Source: Glaciecola blandensis | Lineage (GTDB): Bacteria > Pseudomonadota > Gammaproteobacteria > Enterobacterales > Alteromonadaceae | Assembly: GCF_031846165.1 (NCBI RefSeq) | Contig: NZ_JAVRIE010000001.1 | Span: forward strand, 434,001-498,000 | DNA length: 64,000 nucleotides | Direction: 5' to 3' | Part shown: positions 35,575 to 44,352 of the stretch, piece after piece | Position numbering within the stretch: the stretch's first letter is position 1 | How the letters are laid out: the number at the start of each line of letters is the position of its first letter | Made by a program: the position numbers and the translations under genes | The notes under the pieces: model-generated | Database searches by the model: none | The model's input: the letters and a program-made list of their open reading frames with translations, nothing else | What the model was told of the DNA's origin: nothing

Positions 35575-36597
35575 TCAGTCGCACTTTACGAAAATGTTCT
35601 GCCACATAACAATATGCTCCCGCATAGCGGCTTGGTAATTCTCGAACGTATTGGTTTGATGGTTTTGTAACCACATTGAAAACTCGGGATGCACTTGAGG
35701 CACTGTTAACAAATCCATAAAGATTGGTTTAAGTTGATAATGATAATGGTTCATTTGAGAAGCAATGGCTTGTATTTCTTGAACAAAATATAGATTGAAT
35801 ACATTTCGTAGAATTTTTAAGTCCTCCCTATCTCTTCTTGTATTGCACTGGAACGTGCTAGACCAGTTGGTAATATCTTCTGTCATTGATTGAAGACTCT
35901 GTGTCAACAATAACTGGGAGCGCAGACTACGGGCATATAATTTATGTTGCTGCATTGATTGTAAGGCACTCTCTAAGTTGACCAGAGCCGACTCTGGCGA
36001 CCGTAAGCTTTCTAAGATTTGTTGCAGATCAAGTTTAGCTTGCGTGAAGTTATCATCTGAATTGCCATCAATGAAGCCGCCTGAATGGACTAAGCTATTA
36101 TATATCTCTTGGCTTTGTGAAAACATATTGGCCCAATTTAGGGCATATAAGTCTTGTTTTTGTTCTAGCCACATTGTGGTTTTGTTTTGTAGTTCTTCAT
36201 TGCTCTGTTTCGACAATTGCTCCTCACAGAATCGCAGAGCAGTAATAAGTCGCCATTCGTATTGTAGCCGGGTTGAAGGAAGTTGTATTTTCCCCAGCGC
36301 CGTATTACGTTCAGCTACGATACTTTTTATCTCACAGCCATCTAAGGCATAAAATTCTCGCATGTTAATCTGTAAACTAGGTATGTCGATATTCCATGTG
36401 CTTTTAGGTGGAGCTTGCAAGTCTAAGTTAATGTCAAGGTCTGTATGAGGAAGCTCGAGTACACCATAAATACGTTCATGATACGTCTCTATTGCATCGG
36501 GTAAGTTCTGATGCTTCGTGCAAGCGGTCAGGTGAAACAAAGCCAGACTAATAATGAACAAGTATTGCGTGTAGTTGCTGGGCCCAGCTTTATTCAT
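35575..36597 (-). CDS. DUF3080 family lipoprotein
   Basis: A 340-residue protein with a lipoprotein signal: MNKAGPSNYTQYLFIISLAL followed by FHLTAC, with the lipobox cysteine near residue 26. The body contains the DUF3080 hallmarks: the segment LQINMREFYALDGCEIKSIV, then AERNTALGKIQLPSTRLQYE near residue 100-130, and is largely helical. Sorting to the inner or outer membrane cannot be fixed; residue +2 after Cys is Thr, which fits the outer membrane by the Asp rule. The ATG has AGGA six bases upstream and lies within the end of the START-domain gene, so the two are coupled. The function is unknown. Confidence 0.82.
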   Translation of the reverse strand: MNKAGPSNYTQYLFIISLALFHLTACTKHQNLPDAIETYHERIYGVLELPHTDLDINLDLQAPPKSTWNIDIPSLQINMREFYALDGCEIKSIVAERNTALGKIQLPSTRLQYEWRLITALRFCEEQLSKQSNEELQNKTTMWLEQKQDLYALNWANMFSQSQEIYNSLVHSGGFIDGNSDDNFTQAKLDLQQILESLRSPESALVNLESALQSMQQHKLYARSLRSQLLLTQSLQSMTEDITNWSSTFQCNTRRDREDLKILRNVFNLYFVQEIQAIASQMNHYHYQLKPIFMDLLTVPQVHPEFSMWLQNHQTNTFENYQAAMREHIVMWQNIFVKCD

Positions 36598-37171
36598 GCA
36601 GTTTCCTAATATTTTCAAAGGTTGCTTTTGTTGATTTTTCAACTTGTCTTTTTAAAAGGAATTTTGGAATGGATGGATCAATATCGGCTCTGCCACGGTA
36701 GCTTAATAAATAATCTTCATCGCTTTTAGAAAGTTGCCATTGACCGCTTGGGTTAGTGATCATAACAGCATCGTTAGGAAGCGCTTTAATTTCGTCGGCA
36801 GGGATCGGAGTAATGGTGATAAGGACATGGCTCTGATCGCTGTTGTAGCTAATAGTCGACTTTGTGTACATGATCCTATCACTGAAAGGCCAAGGGCTGT
36901 CTAATCTTGTGGCGATAACTCGAACATTATCGGTCGGCGGATTGAGTAATATCACTTCTTTACAGTTAAATAACCACTCACAGTTTTCGGGTCCTCTGTC
37001 CAAGAGCGTGACAAATTGTACGGGGGTCATTTGAATACGCATACTTGCGTTTACTTGCCAGATGCGTTCATTGTCATCAATAGAGAAATTTAGCGATACT
37101 TCTCCATCATCTGAAAATGCTGGGCTTGCGAGCATGGCTAGCGTCAAGATCCCAATGCTAATTCCCTTCAT
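36590..37171 (-). CDS. Exported START/SRPBCC-domain protein
   Basis: A 193-residue protein with a Sec signal peptide (MKGISIGILTLAMLASPAFS, cleavage near residue 20) and a START-like lipid-binding fold. Typical segments are RLDSPWPFSDRIMYTKSTIS near residue 90-110 and the C-terminal helix PKFLLKRQVEKSTKATFENI. These proteins are predicted to bind a hydrophobic ligand in the periplasm. It is first in a two-gene leftward unit with the DUF3080 lipoprotein (eight-base overlap), which suggests a joint envelope role. Its promoter must share the 315-base region with thrS. Confidence 0.83.
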   Translation of the reverse strand: MKGISIGILTLAMLASPAFSDDGEVSLNFSIDDNERIWQVNASMRIQMTPVQFVTLLDRGPENCEWLFNCKEVILLNPPTDNVRVIATRLDSPWPFSDRIMYTKSTISYNSDQSHVLITITPIPADEIKALPNDAVMITNPSGQWQLSKSDEDYLLSYRGRADIDPSIPKFLLKRQVEKSTKATFENIRKLHE

Positions 37172-37293
37172 TATGTCAGTTTATCCACGTTTTCCATCTT
37201 GCAGCTCTCATTGAAATGACAGTATTGTCGGCTTAAATTCTTATTGTGTTGGTGCTTCTGCCGTTATTGTTAGCGAATTAAGGAAACTAGCAA

Positions 37294-37323
37294 TTGCATC
37301 TCATGTCTCCATGTCGTTATAAT
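37294..37323 (+). promoter_or_regulatory. Promoter of thrS
   Basis: TTGCAT at 37294-37299 and a perfect TATAAT at 37318-37323, with an 18-base spacer, followed by TTGCGCC. Transcription from about 37330 gives a leader of about 155 bases, close to the leader length known for E. coli thrS. Confidence 0.6.
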
Positions 37324-37424
37324 TTGCGCCACGGTTTACAGACTAATGGTCTATAAACGCTGAAGTGTTAACTCATTATGCTGTGTACGCTCTTTATAGT
37401 GTAGCACTGCCTTTATCATTGTAC

Positions 37425-37469
37425 GTCGTTTACGACAAAGAATATCAAGTGGCACATCGTAGGTGTCAC
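37425..37469 (+). promoter_or_regulatory. thrS translational operator resembling tRNA-Thr anticodon arm
   Basis: At 37449-37469 a seven-base-pair stem (GTGGCAC with GTGTCAC, one G-U pair) closes a seven-base loop ATCGTAG. In tRNA numbering the loop has U at 33 and CGU at 34-36, the anticodon of a tRNA-Thr, and A at 37. It ends seven bases before the AAGGA of thrS. A second small hairpin GTCG-TTTA-CGAC lies at 37425-37436. E. coli ThrS represses its own translation by binding such an anticodon mimic, so the same mechanism is inferred here. Confidence 0.65.
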
Positions 37470-37486
37470 CACTGTTAAGGAAAATT

Positions 37487-39403
37487 ATGCCGGTCATTAC
37501 TCTTCCAGATGGAAGTCAACGCTCTTTCGAAAACCCTGTTTCAATTGTTGATGTCGCTATGGACATCGGTCCTGGTCTAGCGAAGGCGACTATCGCAGGT
37601 AAAATCAATGGTGAACTGGCTGACGCCTGTGACATGATCACCAGCGATGCAAGTCTGCAAATTATTACCGCTAAGGATGACGAGGGCTTGGAAATTATTC
37701 GCCACTCATGCGCTCACCTGATCGGTCACGCAATCAAACAGTTATATCCTGACGTTAAAATGGCGATTGGACCGGTAATTGATAATGGCTTCTATTATGA
37801 CGTTGACTTAGACCAAGCATTGAATCAAGAAGACCTTGATAAGATTCAGAAACGCATGATGGAGTTAGCCAAAACTAGCTATCCAGTGGTCAAGAAAGTC
37901 GTTTCTTGGCAAGAAGCTAGAGACACTTTCGAAGCTCGCGACGAAATGTATAAGATGCAGATCTTAGATGAAAACATCGCAAAAGATGATCAACCTGCAC
38001 TTTATCATCACGAAGAATATACTGATATGTGTCGTGGGCCGCATGTACCGAATATGAAGTTTTGTCAGCACTTCAAATTAATGAAAGTCGCTGGTGCATA
38101 TTGGCGTGGCAATAGTGATAACAAAATGTTGCAACGTATTTACGGCACTGCTTGGGCTGATAAAAAGCAACTTAAAGGCTACCTGCAACGCCTTGAAGAA
38201 GCCGAAAAACGTGATCATCGTAAAATTGGTAAAACACTAGATCTATGGCATTGGCAGGATGAAGCGCCAGGCATGGTGTTTTGGCACAATGACGGCTGGA
38301 CAATTTACACTGAACTAGAAAAATTCGTACGCGAAAAATTACGCGAATACGACTACGATGAAGTAAAAGCCCCGTTGATGATGGATCGATCTTTATGGGA
38401 AAAGTCGGGGCATTGGGATAAGTACGCTGAAAACATGTTCACTACCGAATCTGAGAAGCGTGAGTACGCGATTAAGCCTATGAATTGTCCAGGTCATGTT
38501 CAGATTTTCAATCAAGGCCTTAAATCTTACCGCGATTTACCGCTCAAAATGGCTGAGTTCGGTTGTTGTCATAGAAACGAACCGAGCGGCTCTCTCCACG
38601 GTTTAATGAGGGTACGTGGCTTTACTCAAGATGATGCTCATATCTTTTGTACCGAAGACCAAATACTTAAAGAAGTGAGTAAGTGTATTCAGATGGTGTA
38701 TGACACGTATGCCGCCTTTGGGTTCACAAACATTGCGGTTAAGTTATCCACGCGTCCAGAAAAGCGGGTAGGTTCTGACGAAGTTTGGGATAAGTCTGAG
38801 AAAGAATTAGCACAGGCGCTACAAGCCAACAACATCGAGTTTGAATACTTGCCAGGTGAGGGCGCATTCTATGGCCCGAAAATTGAGTTTACTCTTTATG
38901 ACTGTTTGGAACGTGCTTGGCAATGCGGTACTGTGCAGTTAGATTTCTCAATGCCAGGCCGCCTAGGATCAACCTATGTTGCCGAAGATGGTGAACGCAA
39001 AACACCGGTTATGATTCACCGGGCGATACTCGGTTCACTAGAGCGATTTATTGGAATACTCACCGAAGAGTTTGCTGGAGCATATCCCTTGTGGCTAGCA
39101 CCAACACAGGCAGTTGTAGCTAACATCACAGATAGTCAGTCGGAATATGTTAATTCTGTAGTGAAGCAACTAAAAGACGCTGGCTTACGTGTCAAATCAG
39201 ACTTACGCAACGAGAAAATCGGCTTTAAAATACGTGAACACACATTGCGTAAAGTGCCGTATTTATTAGTTGTTGGTGATAAAGAGAAAGAGTCAGGCAT
39301 GGTTGCTGTAAGAACGCGCAAAGGCGTTGATATGGGCAGTATGCCGATTGCTGATGTGGTGTCTCATTTACAGGATGAGATCAAAAGTAAAAAAATTCCA
39401 TAG
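37487..39403 (+). CDS. thrS: Threonyl-tRNA synthetase
   Basis: A 638-residue class II synthetase. Domains in order: TGS (MPVITLPDGSQRSFENPVSI, residues 1-61), the editing domain with HSCAHLIGHA near 75 and the later MCRGPHVP near 182, the catalytic core with motif 1, the zinc-binding AIKPMNCPGHVQIF near 330, motif 2 (FGCCHRNEPSGSLHGLMRVR, residues about 360-380) and motif 3 (VMIHRAILGSLERFIG), then the anticodon-binding domain from about 540. The ATG at 37487 has AAGGA five bases upstream; an in-frame start eight codons earlier would destroy the operator spacing. First gene of the conserved thrS-infC-rpmI-rplT-pheST-ihfA region. Confidence 0.97.
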   Translation: MPVITLPDGSQRSFENPVSIVDVAMDIGPGLAKATIAGKINGELADACDMITSDASLQIITAKDDEGLEIIRHSCAHLIGHAIKQLYPDVKMAIGPVIDNGFYYDVDLDQALNQEDLDKIQKRMMELAKTSYPVVKKVVSWQEARDTFEARDEMYKMQILDENIAKDDQPALYHHEEYTDMCRGPHVPNMKFCQHFKLMKVAGAYWRGNSDNKMLQRIYGTAWADKKQLKGYLQRLEEAEKRDHRKIGKTLDLWHWQDEAPGMVFWHNDGWTIYTELEKFVREKLREYDYDEVKAPLMMDRSLWEKSGHWDKYAENMFTTESEKREYAIKPMNCPGHVQIFNQGLKSYRDLPLKMAEFGCCHRNEPSGSLHGLMRVRGFTQDDAHIFCTEDQILKEVSKCIQMVYDTYAAFGFTNIAVKLSTRPEKRVGSDEVWDKSEKELAQALQANNIEFEYLPGEGAFYGPKIEFTLYDCLERAWQCGTVQLDFSMPGRLGSTYVAEDGERKTPVMIHRAILGSLERFIGILTEEFAGAYPLWLAPTQAVVANITDSQSEYVNSVVKQLKDAGLRVKSDLRNEKIGFKIREHTLRKVPYLLVVGDKEKESGMVAVRTRKGVDMGSMPIADVVSHLQDEIKSKKIP

Positions 39404-39422
39404 CAGGAATTGAAAATATAGG

Positions 39423-39428
39423 TATAAT
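39423..39428 (+). promoter_or_regulatory. Possible internal -10 element for infC
   Basis: A perfect TATAAT lies between thrS and infC, 84 bases before the infC start. No good -35 is visible, but an internal promoter here would match the separate infC promoters known in E. coli. Confidence 0.4.
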
Positions 39429-39511
39429 ATGCCCGTTTCGAGGAGCTCAATACAGTTTTTTACACTGATTTTGACTTCTCGGCATCTTTTAATGTTTTGG
39501 AGGAAATGCAA

Positions 39512-40051
39512 ATTAAAGGCGCTAATAATAAAGCTCAGGGCGACAAAGCCCGTATTAATGATGAAATTACAGCTACTGAAGTAAGACTAATTGGTAAAGA
39601 TGGTGAACAAGCAGGTATTGTCACACTGTCTGAGGCTCAAACTATTGCTGATGAAGCCACTTTGGATCTAGTAGAGATTAGCCCAAATGCAGCTCCACCC
39701 GTTTGTAAAGTCATGGACTACGGGAAGTTCTTATTCGAAAAGAGTAAAGAACAAAAAGAACAGAAAAAGAAGCAAAAGCAAATTCAGGTCAAGGAGATTA
39801 AATTTCGCCCTGGCACTGATGAAGGCGATTACCAGGTAAAACTGCGCAACCTGCGTCGCTTTTTAGAAGGCGGTGATAAAGCCAAAGTCACAATCCGTTT
39901 CCGCGGACGTGAAATGGCTCACCAAGAGATCGGCATTGAATTGCTAAAACGCGTTAGAGCGGATTTAGAAGATATTGCTAACTGCGAGTCTTTCCCTCAT
40001 AGGGTAGAGGGTCGTCAGATGATCATGGTGCTTGCCCCACTTAAGAAGTAG
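39512..40051 (+). CDS. infC: Translation initiation factor IF-3 with AUU start
   Basis: IF-3 binds the 30S subunit and rejects non-canonical start codons. The 179-residue protein has the N-domain (RINDEITATEVRLIGKDGEQ), the linker with VEISPNAAPPVCKVMDYGKF followed by a lysine-rich helix, and the C-domain (VTIRFRGREMAHQEIG; GRQMIMVLAPLKK). I choose ATT at 39512: GGAGG at 39499-39503 has an eight-base spacer to it, and the product then starts IKGANN, aligning with the AUU-initiated E. coli protein (MKGGKR). A TTG at 39497 overlaps the ribosome binding site and an ATG at 39506 is too close to it. The AUU start is the basis of IF-3 autoregulation. Confidence 0.96.
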   Translation: MKGANNKAQGDKARINDEITATEVRLIGKDGEQAGIVTLSEAQTIADEATLDLVEISPNAAPPVCKVMDYGKFLFEKSKEQKEQKKKQKQIQVKEIKFRPGTDEGDYQVKLRNLRRFLEGGDKAKVTIRFRGREMAHQEIGIELLKRVRADLEDIANCESFPHRVEGRQMIMVLAPLKK

Positions 40052-40111
40052 TAACGGTCTAAAGTAAATTAATCTGCACAATTAATTTCACCTTGCTGCT
40101 AAACATAAACC

Positions 40112-40139
40112 ACTAACAGGGTCTGCAACCTACGTTAGT
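40112..40139 (+). promoter_or_regulatory. Candidate L20 autoregulatory structure before rpmI
   Basis: ACTAAC (40112-40117) and GTTAGT (40134-40139) form a six-base stem around a smaller AGG/CCT helix, 25 bases before the rpmI ATG. In E. coli L20 represses rpmI-rplT translation through a structured site in this interval. The match is positional; I could not test a pseudoknot. Confidence 0.35.
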
Positions 40140-40164
40140 TATTAAACAATGCGGAGTTTTAGCA

Positions 40165-40362
40165 ATGCCTAAAATGAAATCCAACAGCGGAGCTGCCAAG
40201 CGTTTTAGAAAAACTGCTTCTGGTCGTTTCAAAAGTAAACAGTCTCACTTGCGTCACATTTTGACCAAGAAGAGTTCTAAGCGTAAACGCCACTTACGTG
40301 GTAAGAAATTGGTTCACACTAGTGATACCGCTCTTATCCAACGTATGTTGCCATACGTATAA
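40165..40362 (+). CDS. rpmI: 50S ribosomal protein L35
   Basis: A 65-residue, strongly basic ribosomal protein with the complete L35 pattern: MPKMKSNSGAAKRFRKTASG at the start, then HLRHILTKKSSKRKRHLRGK and the C-terminal IQRMLPYV. The ribosome binding site GCGGAG lies upstream of the ATG. It lies between infC and rplT as in E. coli. Its translation is expected to be coupled to rplT and repressed by L20. Confidence 0.98.
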   Translation: MPKMKSNSGAAKRFRKTASGRFKSKQSHLRHILTKKSSKRKRHLRGKKLVHTSDTALIQRMLPYV

Positions 40363-40385
40363 CCTTAGAATTAGGAGACTGAAGA

Positions 40386-40742
40386 ATGGCTAGAGTAAAA
40401 CGCGGTGTAGTTGCACGCGCACGTCATAAAAAAGTATTAAAGCAAGCTAAAGGTTATTACGGAGCTCGTAGCCGAGTGTATCGCGTTGCGGTACAAGCGG
40501 TAACAAAAGCGGGTCAGTATGCGTATCGTGACCGTCGTCAACGTAAGCGTCAATTCCGTCAACTATGGATTGCACGTATTAATGCTGCTGCACGTCAAAA
40601 CGGAATGTCTTACAGCCGTTTCATCAATGGCTTGAAAAAAGCTTCTGTTGAAATCGATCGTAAGATCCTTGCTGACATCGCTGTACACGACAAAGTGGCA
40701 TTTACTGCTCTTGTTGACGCAGCAAAAGGCGCATTAGCGTAA
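40386..40742 (+). CDS. rplT: 50S ribosomal protein L20
   Basis: A 118-residue ribosomal protein that is essential for early 50S assembly. It shows the L20 start MARVKRGVVARARHKKVLKQ, then KGYYGARSRVYRVAVQAVTK and the C-terminal globular part with GMSYSRFINGLKKASVEIDR. Length is standard. It is 23 bases after rpmI with AGGAG upstream of the ATG. The transcript can end at the terminator 40774-40801. L20 is the likely autoregulator of the rpmI-rplT pair. Confidence 0.98.
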   Translation: MARVKRGVVARARHKKVLKQAKGYYGARSRVYRVAVQAVTKAGQYAYRDRRQRKRQFRQLWIARINAAARQNGMSYSRFINGLKKASVEIDRKILADIAVHDKVAFTALVDAAKGALA

Positions 40743-40773
40743 TATCTATTAACAATAGTTTAAGTTCTTTTTG

Positions 40774-40801
40774 AAAAAGCGAGCGGGATGCTCGCTTTTT
40801 T
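40774..40801 (+). terminator. Rho-independent terminator after rplT
   Basis: A perfect 11-base stem (AAAAAGCGAGC with GCTCGCTTTTT) with loop GGGAT and a T tract, 32 bases after rplT. It separates the ribosomal genes from pheST. A TAAAAT element at 40891-40896 could start a separate pheS transcript. Confidence 0.93.
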
Positions 40802-40965
40802 GATCCTGCTGTTAAAACCCATCTCAAATCATGTCCCTAAAATATTCCAAAAATACCCAAAAACTACGCGTAAATACTCATAAAACCGTGTAAAATACGT
40901 GGTTTATGTCATTTATTTATGCTTTTATTAACAAAGCAGAATCTACCGTCCAAGAAGAGGAAGTA

Positions 40966-41946
40966 ATGGAGCTTGAAGCCATCGTAGAAGAAGCGCGCTT
41001 AGCAGTTGAGGCTGCTAATTCACCTGCAGAATTAGATGCAGTGCGTGTCGCTTTCATGGGTAAAAAAGGTAAGGTCACTGGTTTAATGAAGGGACTTGGT
41101 GCTTTATCCAATGAAGAAAGGCCTGCTGCTGGTCAAAAGATCAATGTAGCGAAACAGTCAGTTCAGGGTTTAATCAATACTAAGTTGAAAGCGCTACAAG
41201 ATGCAGAGTTAAACGCGAAGTTGGCCTCTGAGTCGGTTGACGTTACCTTACCTGGTCGCTCGCAAAGTACCGGTAATATTCATCCTGTTAGCCGCACAAT
41301 TAAGCGTATTGAGGGCTTTTTTGGCGACCTAGGCTTTGCTGTCAAGACTGGGCCTGAAGTCGAAGATGGTTTTCATAACTTTGATGCCCTGAATATCCCA
41401 GCAAATCATCCAGCGCGAGCTGACCATGATACGTTTTATTTCAATCCAGATGTCATGCTAAGAACGCAAACATCCGGTGTACAAATCCGTACGATGGAAG
41501 CACAGAAGCCGCCTTTACGAATTATTTCGCCAGGTCGTGTTTATCGAAACGACTATGATCAAACGCACACGCCGATGTTTCACCAAGTAGAAGGTTTGAT
41601 GGTTGACAAAAATGTTAGCTTCGCTGAACTAAAAGGCATTTTGCACGACTTTTTAAATCACTTCTTTGAAGAAGAAATGACCGTTCGTTTCCGACCTTCT
41701 TACTTCCCATTTACAGAGCCTTCAGCTGAAGTTGACGTAATGAGTAAAGATGGTAGTTGGTTAGAAGTGTTAGGTTGTGGGATGGTGCATCCCAATGTAT
41801 TGAAGGCAGTTAACATCGACCCAGAAGAATATACTGGGTTTGCCTTTGGTATGGGCGTAGAACGACTAACAATGTTACGTTATGGCGTGAATGATTTACG
41901 TGCCTTTTTCGAGAACGATCTTCGTTTCCTGAAGCAATTTAAGTAA
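40966..41946 (+). CDS. pheS: Phenylalanyl-tRNA synthetase alpha subunit
   Basis: The catalytic subunit of the alpha2-beta2 synthetase. The 326-residue protein has an N-terminal coiled coil (MELEAIVEEARLAVEAANSP), then the class II core: HPVSRTIKRIEGFFGDLGF, motif 2 (ISPGRVYRNDYDQTHTPMFH near residue 190-210), FTEPSAEVDV and motif 3 (GFAFGMGVERLTMLRYGV). The ATG at 40966 is chosen because GAGG lies five bases upstream and the length then matches E. coli PheS. An in-frame ATG at 40906 adds 20 residues not found in the family. No phenylalanine-rich leader peptide like PheM is visible upstream. Confidence 0.96.
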   Translation: MELEAIVEEARLAVEAANSPAELDAVRVAFMGKKGKVTGLMKGLGALSNEERPAAGQKINVAKQSVQGLINTKLKALQDAELNAKLASESVDVTLPGRSQSTGNIHPVSRTIKRIEGFFGDLGFAVKTGPEVEDGFHNFDALNIPANHPARADHDTFYFNPDVMLRTQTSGVQIRTMEAQKPPLRIISPGRVYRNDYDQTHTPMFHQVEGLMVDKNVSFAELKGILHDFLNHFFEEEMTVRFRPSYFPFTEPSAEVDVMSKDGSWLEVLGCGMVHPNVLKAVNIDPEEYTGFAFGMGVERLTMLRYGVNDLRAFFENDLRFLKQFK

Positions 41947-41960
41947 AACAGAGTTTATCA

Positions 41961-44348
41961 ATGAAATTCAGTGAAAAATGGTTAAGAGAGTGGGTAAACC
42001 CAGCCATCTCTACAAATGAGTTATCCGAACAATTAAGCATGGCTGGCCTAGAGGTCGATGACGTAGCGCCAGTTGCTGAAGCTTTTTCAGGTGTTGTTAT
42101 AGGTGAGGTGGTTGAATGTGGCCAACATCCAGACGCTGATAAGCTACAGGTAACCAAAATTAATGTGGGTGGCGATGAGCTACTCGACATCGTCTGCGGT
42201 GCACCCAATTGTCGCTTAGGATTAAAAGTTGCTGTTGCAATGGTAGGTGCGGTCTTGCCTGGGAACTTTAAAATTAAGAAGGCAAAGCTTCGCGGTCAGC
42301 CCTCTTTTGGTATGCTGTGTAGCTTTTCTGAATTAGGTATGGGCGATGACCACAGCGGTATACTTGAATTACCCGCTGACGCCCCAATCGGTGCTGATAT
42401 ACGTGAATACCTTGACTTAGATGACAATTGTATCGAAGTTGATTTAACACCAAACCGAGCAGACTGCCTTGGTATGAAAGGAATCGCACGAGAAGTCGGC
42501 GTGTTGAATCAACTTGATGTTAAGGAAGTCGCGATCTCTTCTGCCAAAGTAACTACCGAAGAACAACGCGGGATTCAGTTAGCAGCGCCAGATGCATGTC
42601 CGATTTATCTCGGCAGGGTCATCAAAAATGTTGATTTATCAAATCCAAGCCCTTTATGGATGCAAGAGAAGCTGCGTCGTAGCGGTATCCGTAGTATCGA
42701 CGCCGTCGTTGATGTCACCAACTACGTATTGCTCGAACTTGGCCACCCGATGCATGCGTTTGATAATGACGTTCTATCAGGCGATATTGTTGTTAGAATG
42801 GCTGAAGAGGGTGAAAAACTCACCTTATTAGATGAAAACGAAATTTCGCTAAAATCGAATACCTTAGTTATCGCAGACCAAGATAAAGCATTAGCGATAG
42901 CCGGTATATTTGGTGGATTGCACTCTGGTGTCAGTGAAAAAACTCAAAATATCTTTTTAGAAAGTGCTTTTTTCTCACCCGACGCTATCATGGGTAAAGC
43001 CCGTCAATACGGCTTGCATACCGATGCATCTCACCGCTATGAGCGCGGAGTTGATCCAGAGCTACAACTGCAAGCAATGGAGCGTGCAACTGAGTTACTC
43101 GTTGCTGTTGTTGGTGGTGAAGTGGGGCCAGTATTTGAAGCAAGAGATGCTTCACATTTGCCTACACCCGCCAAAATTACATTGCGTGCTGAGCGTTTGG
43201 CTCGTGTATTGGGCATCAATATTGATTCAGCGCGCGTGAGCGATATTCTTCAGCGTCTAGGTCTTGAAGTCACTGTGAAAGACGACCGTTGGGAAGTTGT
43301 GGCACCTCTTTACCGTTTCGATATGAATATTGAAGAAGACTTGATCGAAGAGATTGCTCGCGTTTATGGATACAACAACATTCCTAATCAAGCACCCGTT
43401 GCGAGCTTAAAAATGCGTGACAGCGCGGAAGCGAGTATCGATTTGAATCGCTTTAAGGATTTGTTGGTAGATGAAGGCTTCCAAGAAGCCATTACCTATT
43501 CATTTGTTGACCCGAAAAAACAATCAATGTTATTTCCAGATCTCGAAGGCTTAGTCTTACCGCATCCTATTTCTTCAGACATGTCAGTAATGAGAGTGAG
43601 TTTATTACCAGGTTTGCTTGGTGCATTGTCTTACAATCAAAAAAGACAACAAAGTAACATTAAGTTGTTTGAAACAGGCTTACGCTTTACACCAAGTAAG
43701 AGTGAAAAGTCAGGTGTCGTACAAGAAAGTATGTTGTCTGGAGTGCTTTCGGGTAATACGGCGAACGAGCATTGGTCTATTCCGTCTGCATCCCTTGATT
43801 TTTTCGATGCGAAAGCAGTCGTTGAAAATATTATGTCTCTGAGCAGAGATGAGCAGAATATTGAATTTAAAGCAGAAAGTCATTCTGCTTTCCATCCAGG
43901 TCAGTGTGCTGGGGTATTCAAAGACGGTCAGTTAATTGGACATGTCGGTGCGATTCACCCTAAACTTGAAAAAGGACTCGGATTGCAAGGTAAGACCTTT
44001 GCATTTGAGCTGGAATTGGTTAGTATTTCATCAAGAACATTGCCTTGGATCAAAGCAATTTCTAAATTTCCAGTGAATCGCCGCGACATTGCTGTTACAG
44101 TAAAAGAAACGGTCGATACTGGTAAATTACTAAAAAGTATCGAAAAACTTGGCGTAACCGACTTGATTGACCTAAACTTGTTTGATGTATACAAAGGGAA
44201 AGGGATTGAACCTGGCTATAAAAGCTTGGCACTTTCAATTTGGTTACAGAACCCAGAGCGAACACTTGAAGATGCAGATATTCAAAAATCTGTCGATATA
44301 GTAGTGCAAGCGCTGGAAAACAACTTTAGTGCATCTTTGAGAGATTAA
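41961..44348 (+). CDS. pheT: Phenylalanyl-tRNA synthetase beta subunit
   Basis: The 795-residue beta subunit, which carries the editing site and tRNA-binding modules. Visible are the N-terminal OB-fold tRNA-binding domain (VVECGQHPDADKLQVTKINV near residue 50), the B3/B4 editing region (GIRSIDAVVDVTNYVLLELG; HPMHAFD near 260), the B5 domain, the catalytic-like core (RRDIAVTV) and the C-terminal ferredoxin-like anticodon-binding domain. It starts 14 bases after pheS and ends four bases before ihfA, so the three are co-transcribed. Confidence 0.97.
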   Translation: MKFSEKWLREWVNPAISTNELSEQLSMAGLEVDDVAPVAEAFSGVVIGEVVECGQHPDADKLQVTKINVGGDELLDIVCGAPNCRLGLKVAVAMVGAVLPGNFKIKKAKLRGQPSFGMLCSFSELGMGDDHSGILELPADAPIGADIREYLDLDDNCIEVDLTPNRADCLGMKGIAREVGVLNQLDVKEVAISSAKVTTEEQRGIQLAAPDACPIYLGRVIKNVDLSNPSPLWMQEKLRRSGIRSIDAVVDVTNYVLLELGHPMHAFDNDVLSGDIVVRMAEEGEKLTLLDENEISLKSNTLVIADQDKALAIAGIFGGLHSGVSEKTQNIFLESAFFSPDAIMGKARQYGLHTDASHRYERGVDPELQLQAMERATELLVAVVGGEVGPVFEARDASHLPTPAKITLRAERLARVLGINIDSARVSDILQRLGLEVTVKDDRWEVVAPLYRFDMNIEEDLIEEIARVYGYNNIPNQAPVASLKMRDSAEASIDLNRFKDLLVDEGFQEAITYSFVDPKKQSMLFPDLEGLVLPHPISSDMSVMRVSLLPGLLGALSYNQKRQQSNIKLFETGLRFTPSKSEKSGVVQESMLSGVLSGNTANEHWSIPSASLDFFDAKAVVENIMSLSRDEQNIEFKAESHSAFHPGQCAGVFKDGQLIGHVGAIHPKLEKGLGLQGKTFAFELELVSISSRTLPWIKAISKFPVNRRDIAVTVKETVDTGKLLKSIEKLGVTDLIDLNLFDVYKGKGIEPGYKSLALSIWLQNPERTLEDADIQKSVDIVVQALENNFSASLRD

Positions 44349-44352
44349 TCGA

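Noticed and set aside
37463..37486. Start of thrS eight codons upstream
   Set aside because: It would place translation inside the operator hairpin, and the ATG at 37487 has a correctly spaced AAGGA.
40906..40965. Upstream in-frame segment of pheS as a PheM-like leader peptide
   Set aside because: Only two phenylalanines, no attenuator hairpin between it and pheS, and it is in frame with the gene; simple 5' untranslated sequence is more likely.
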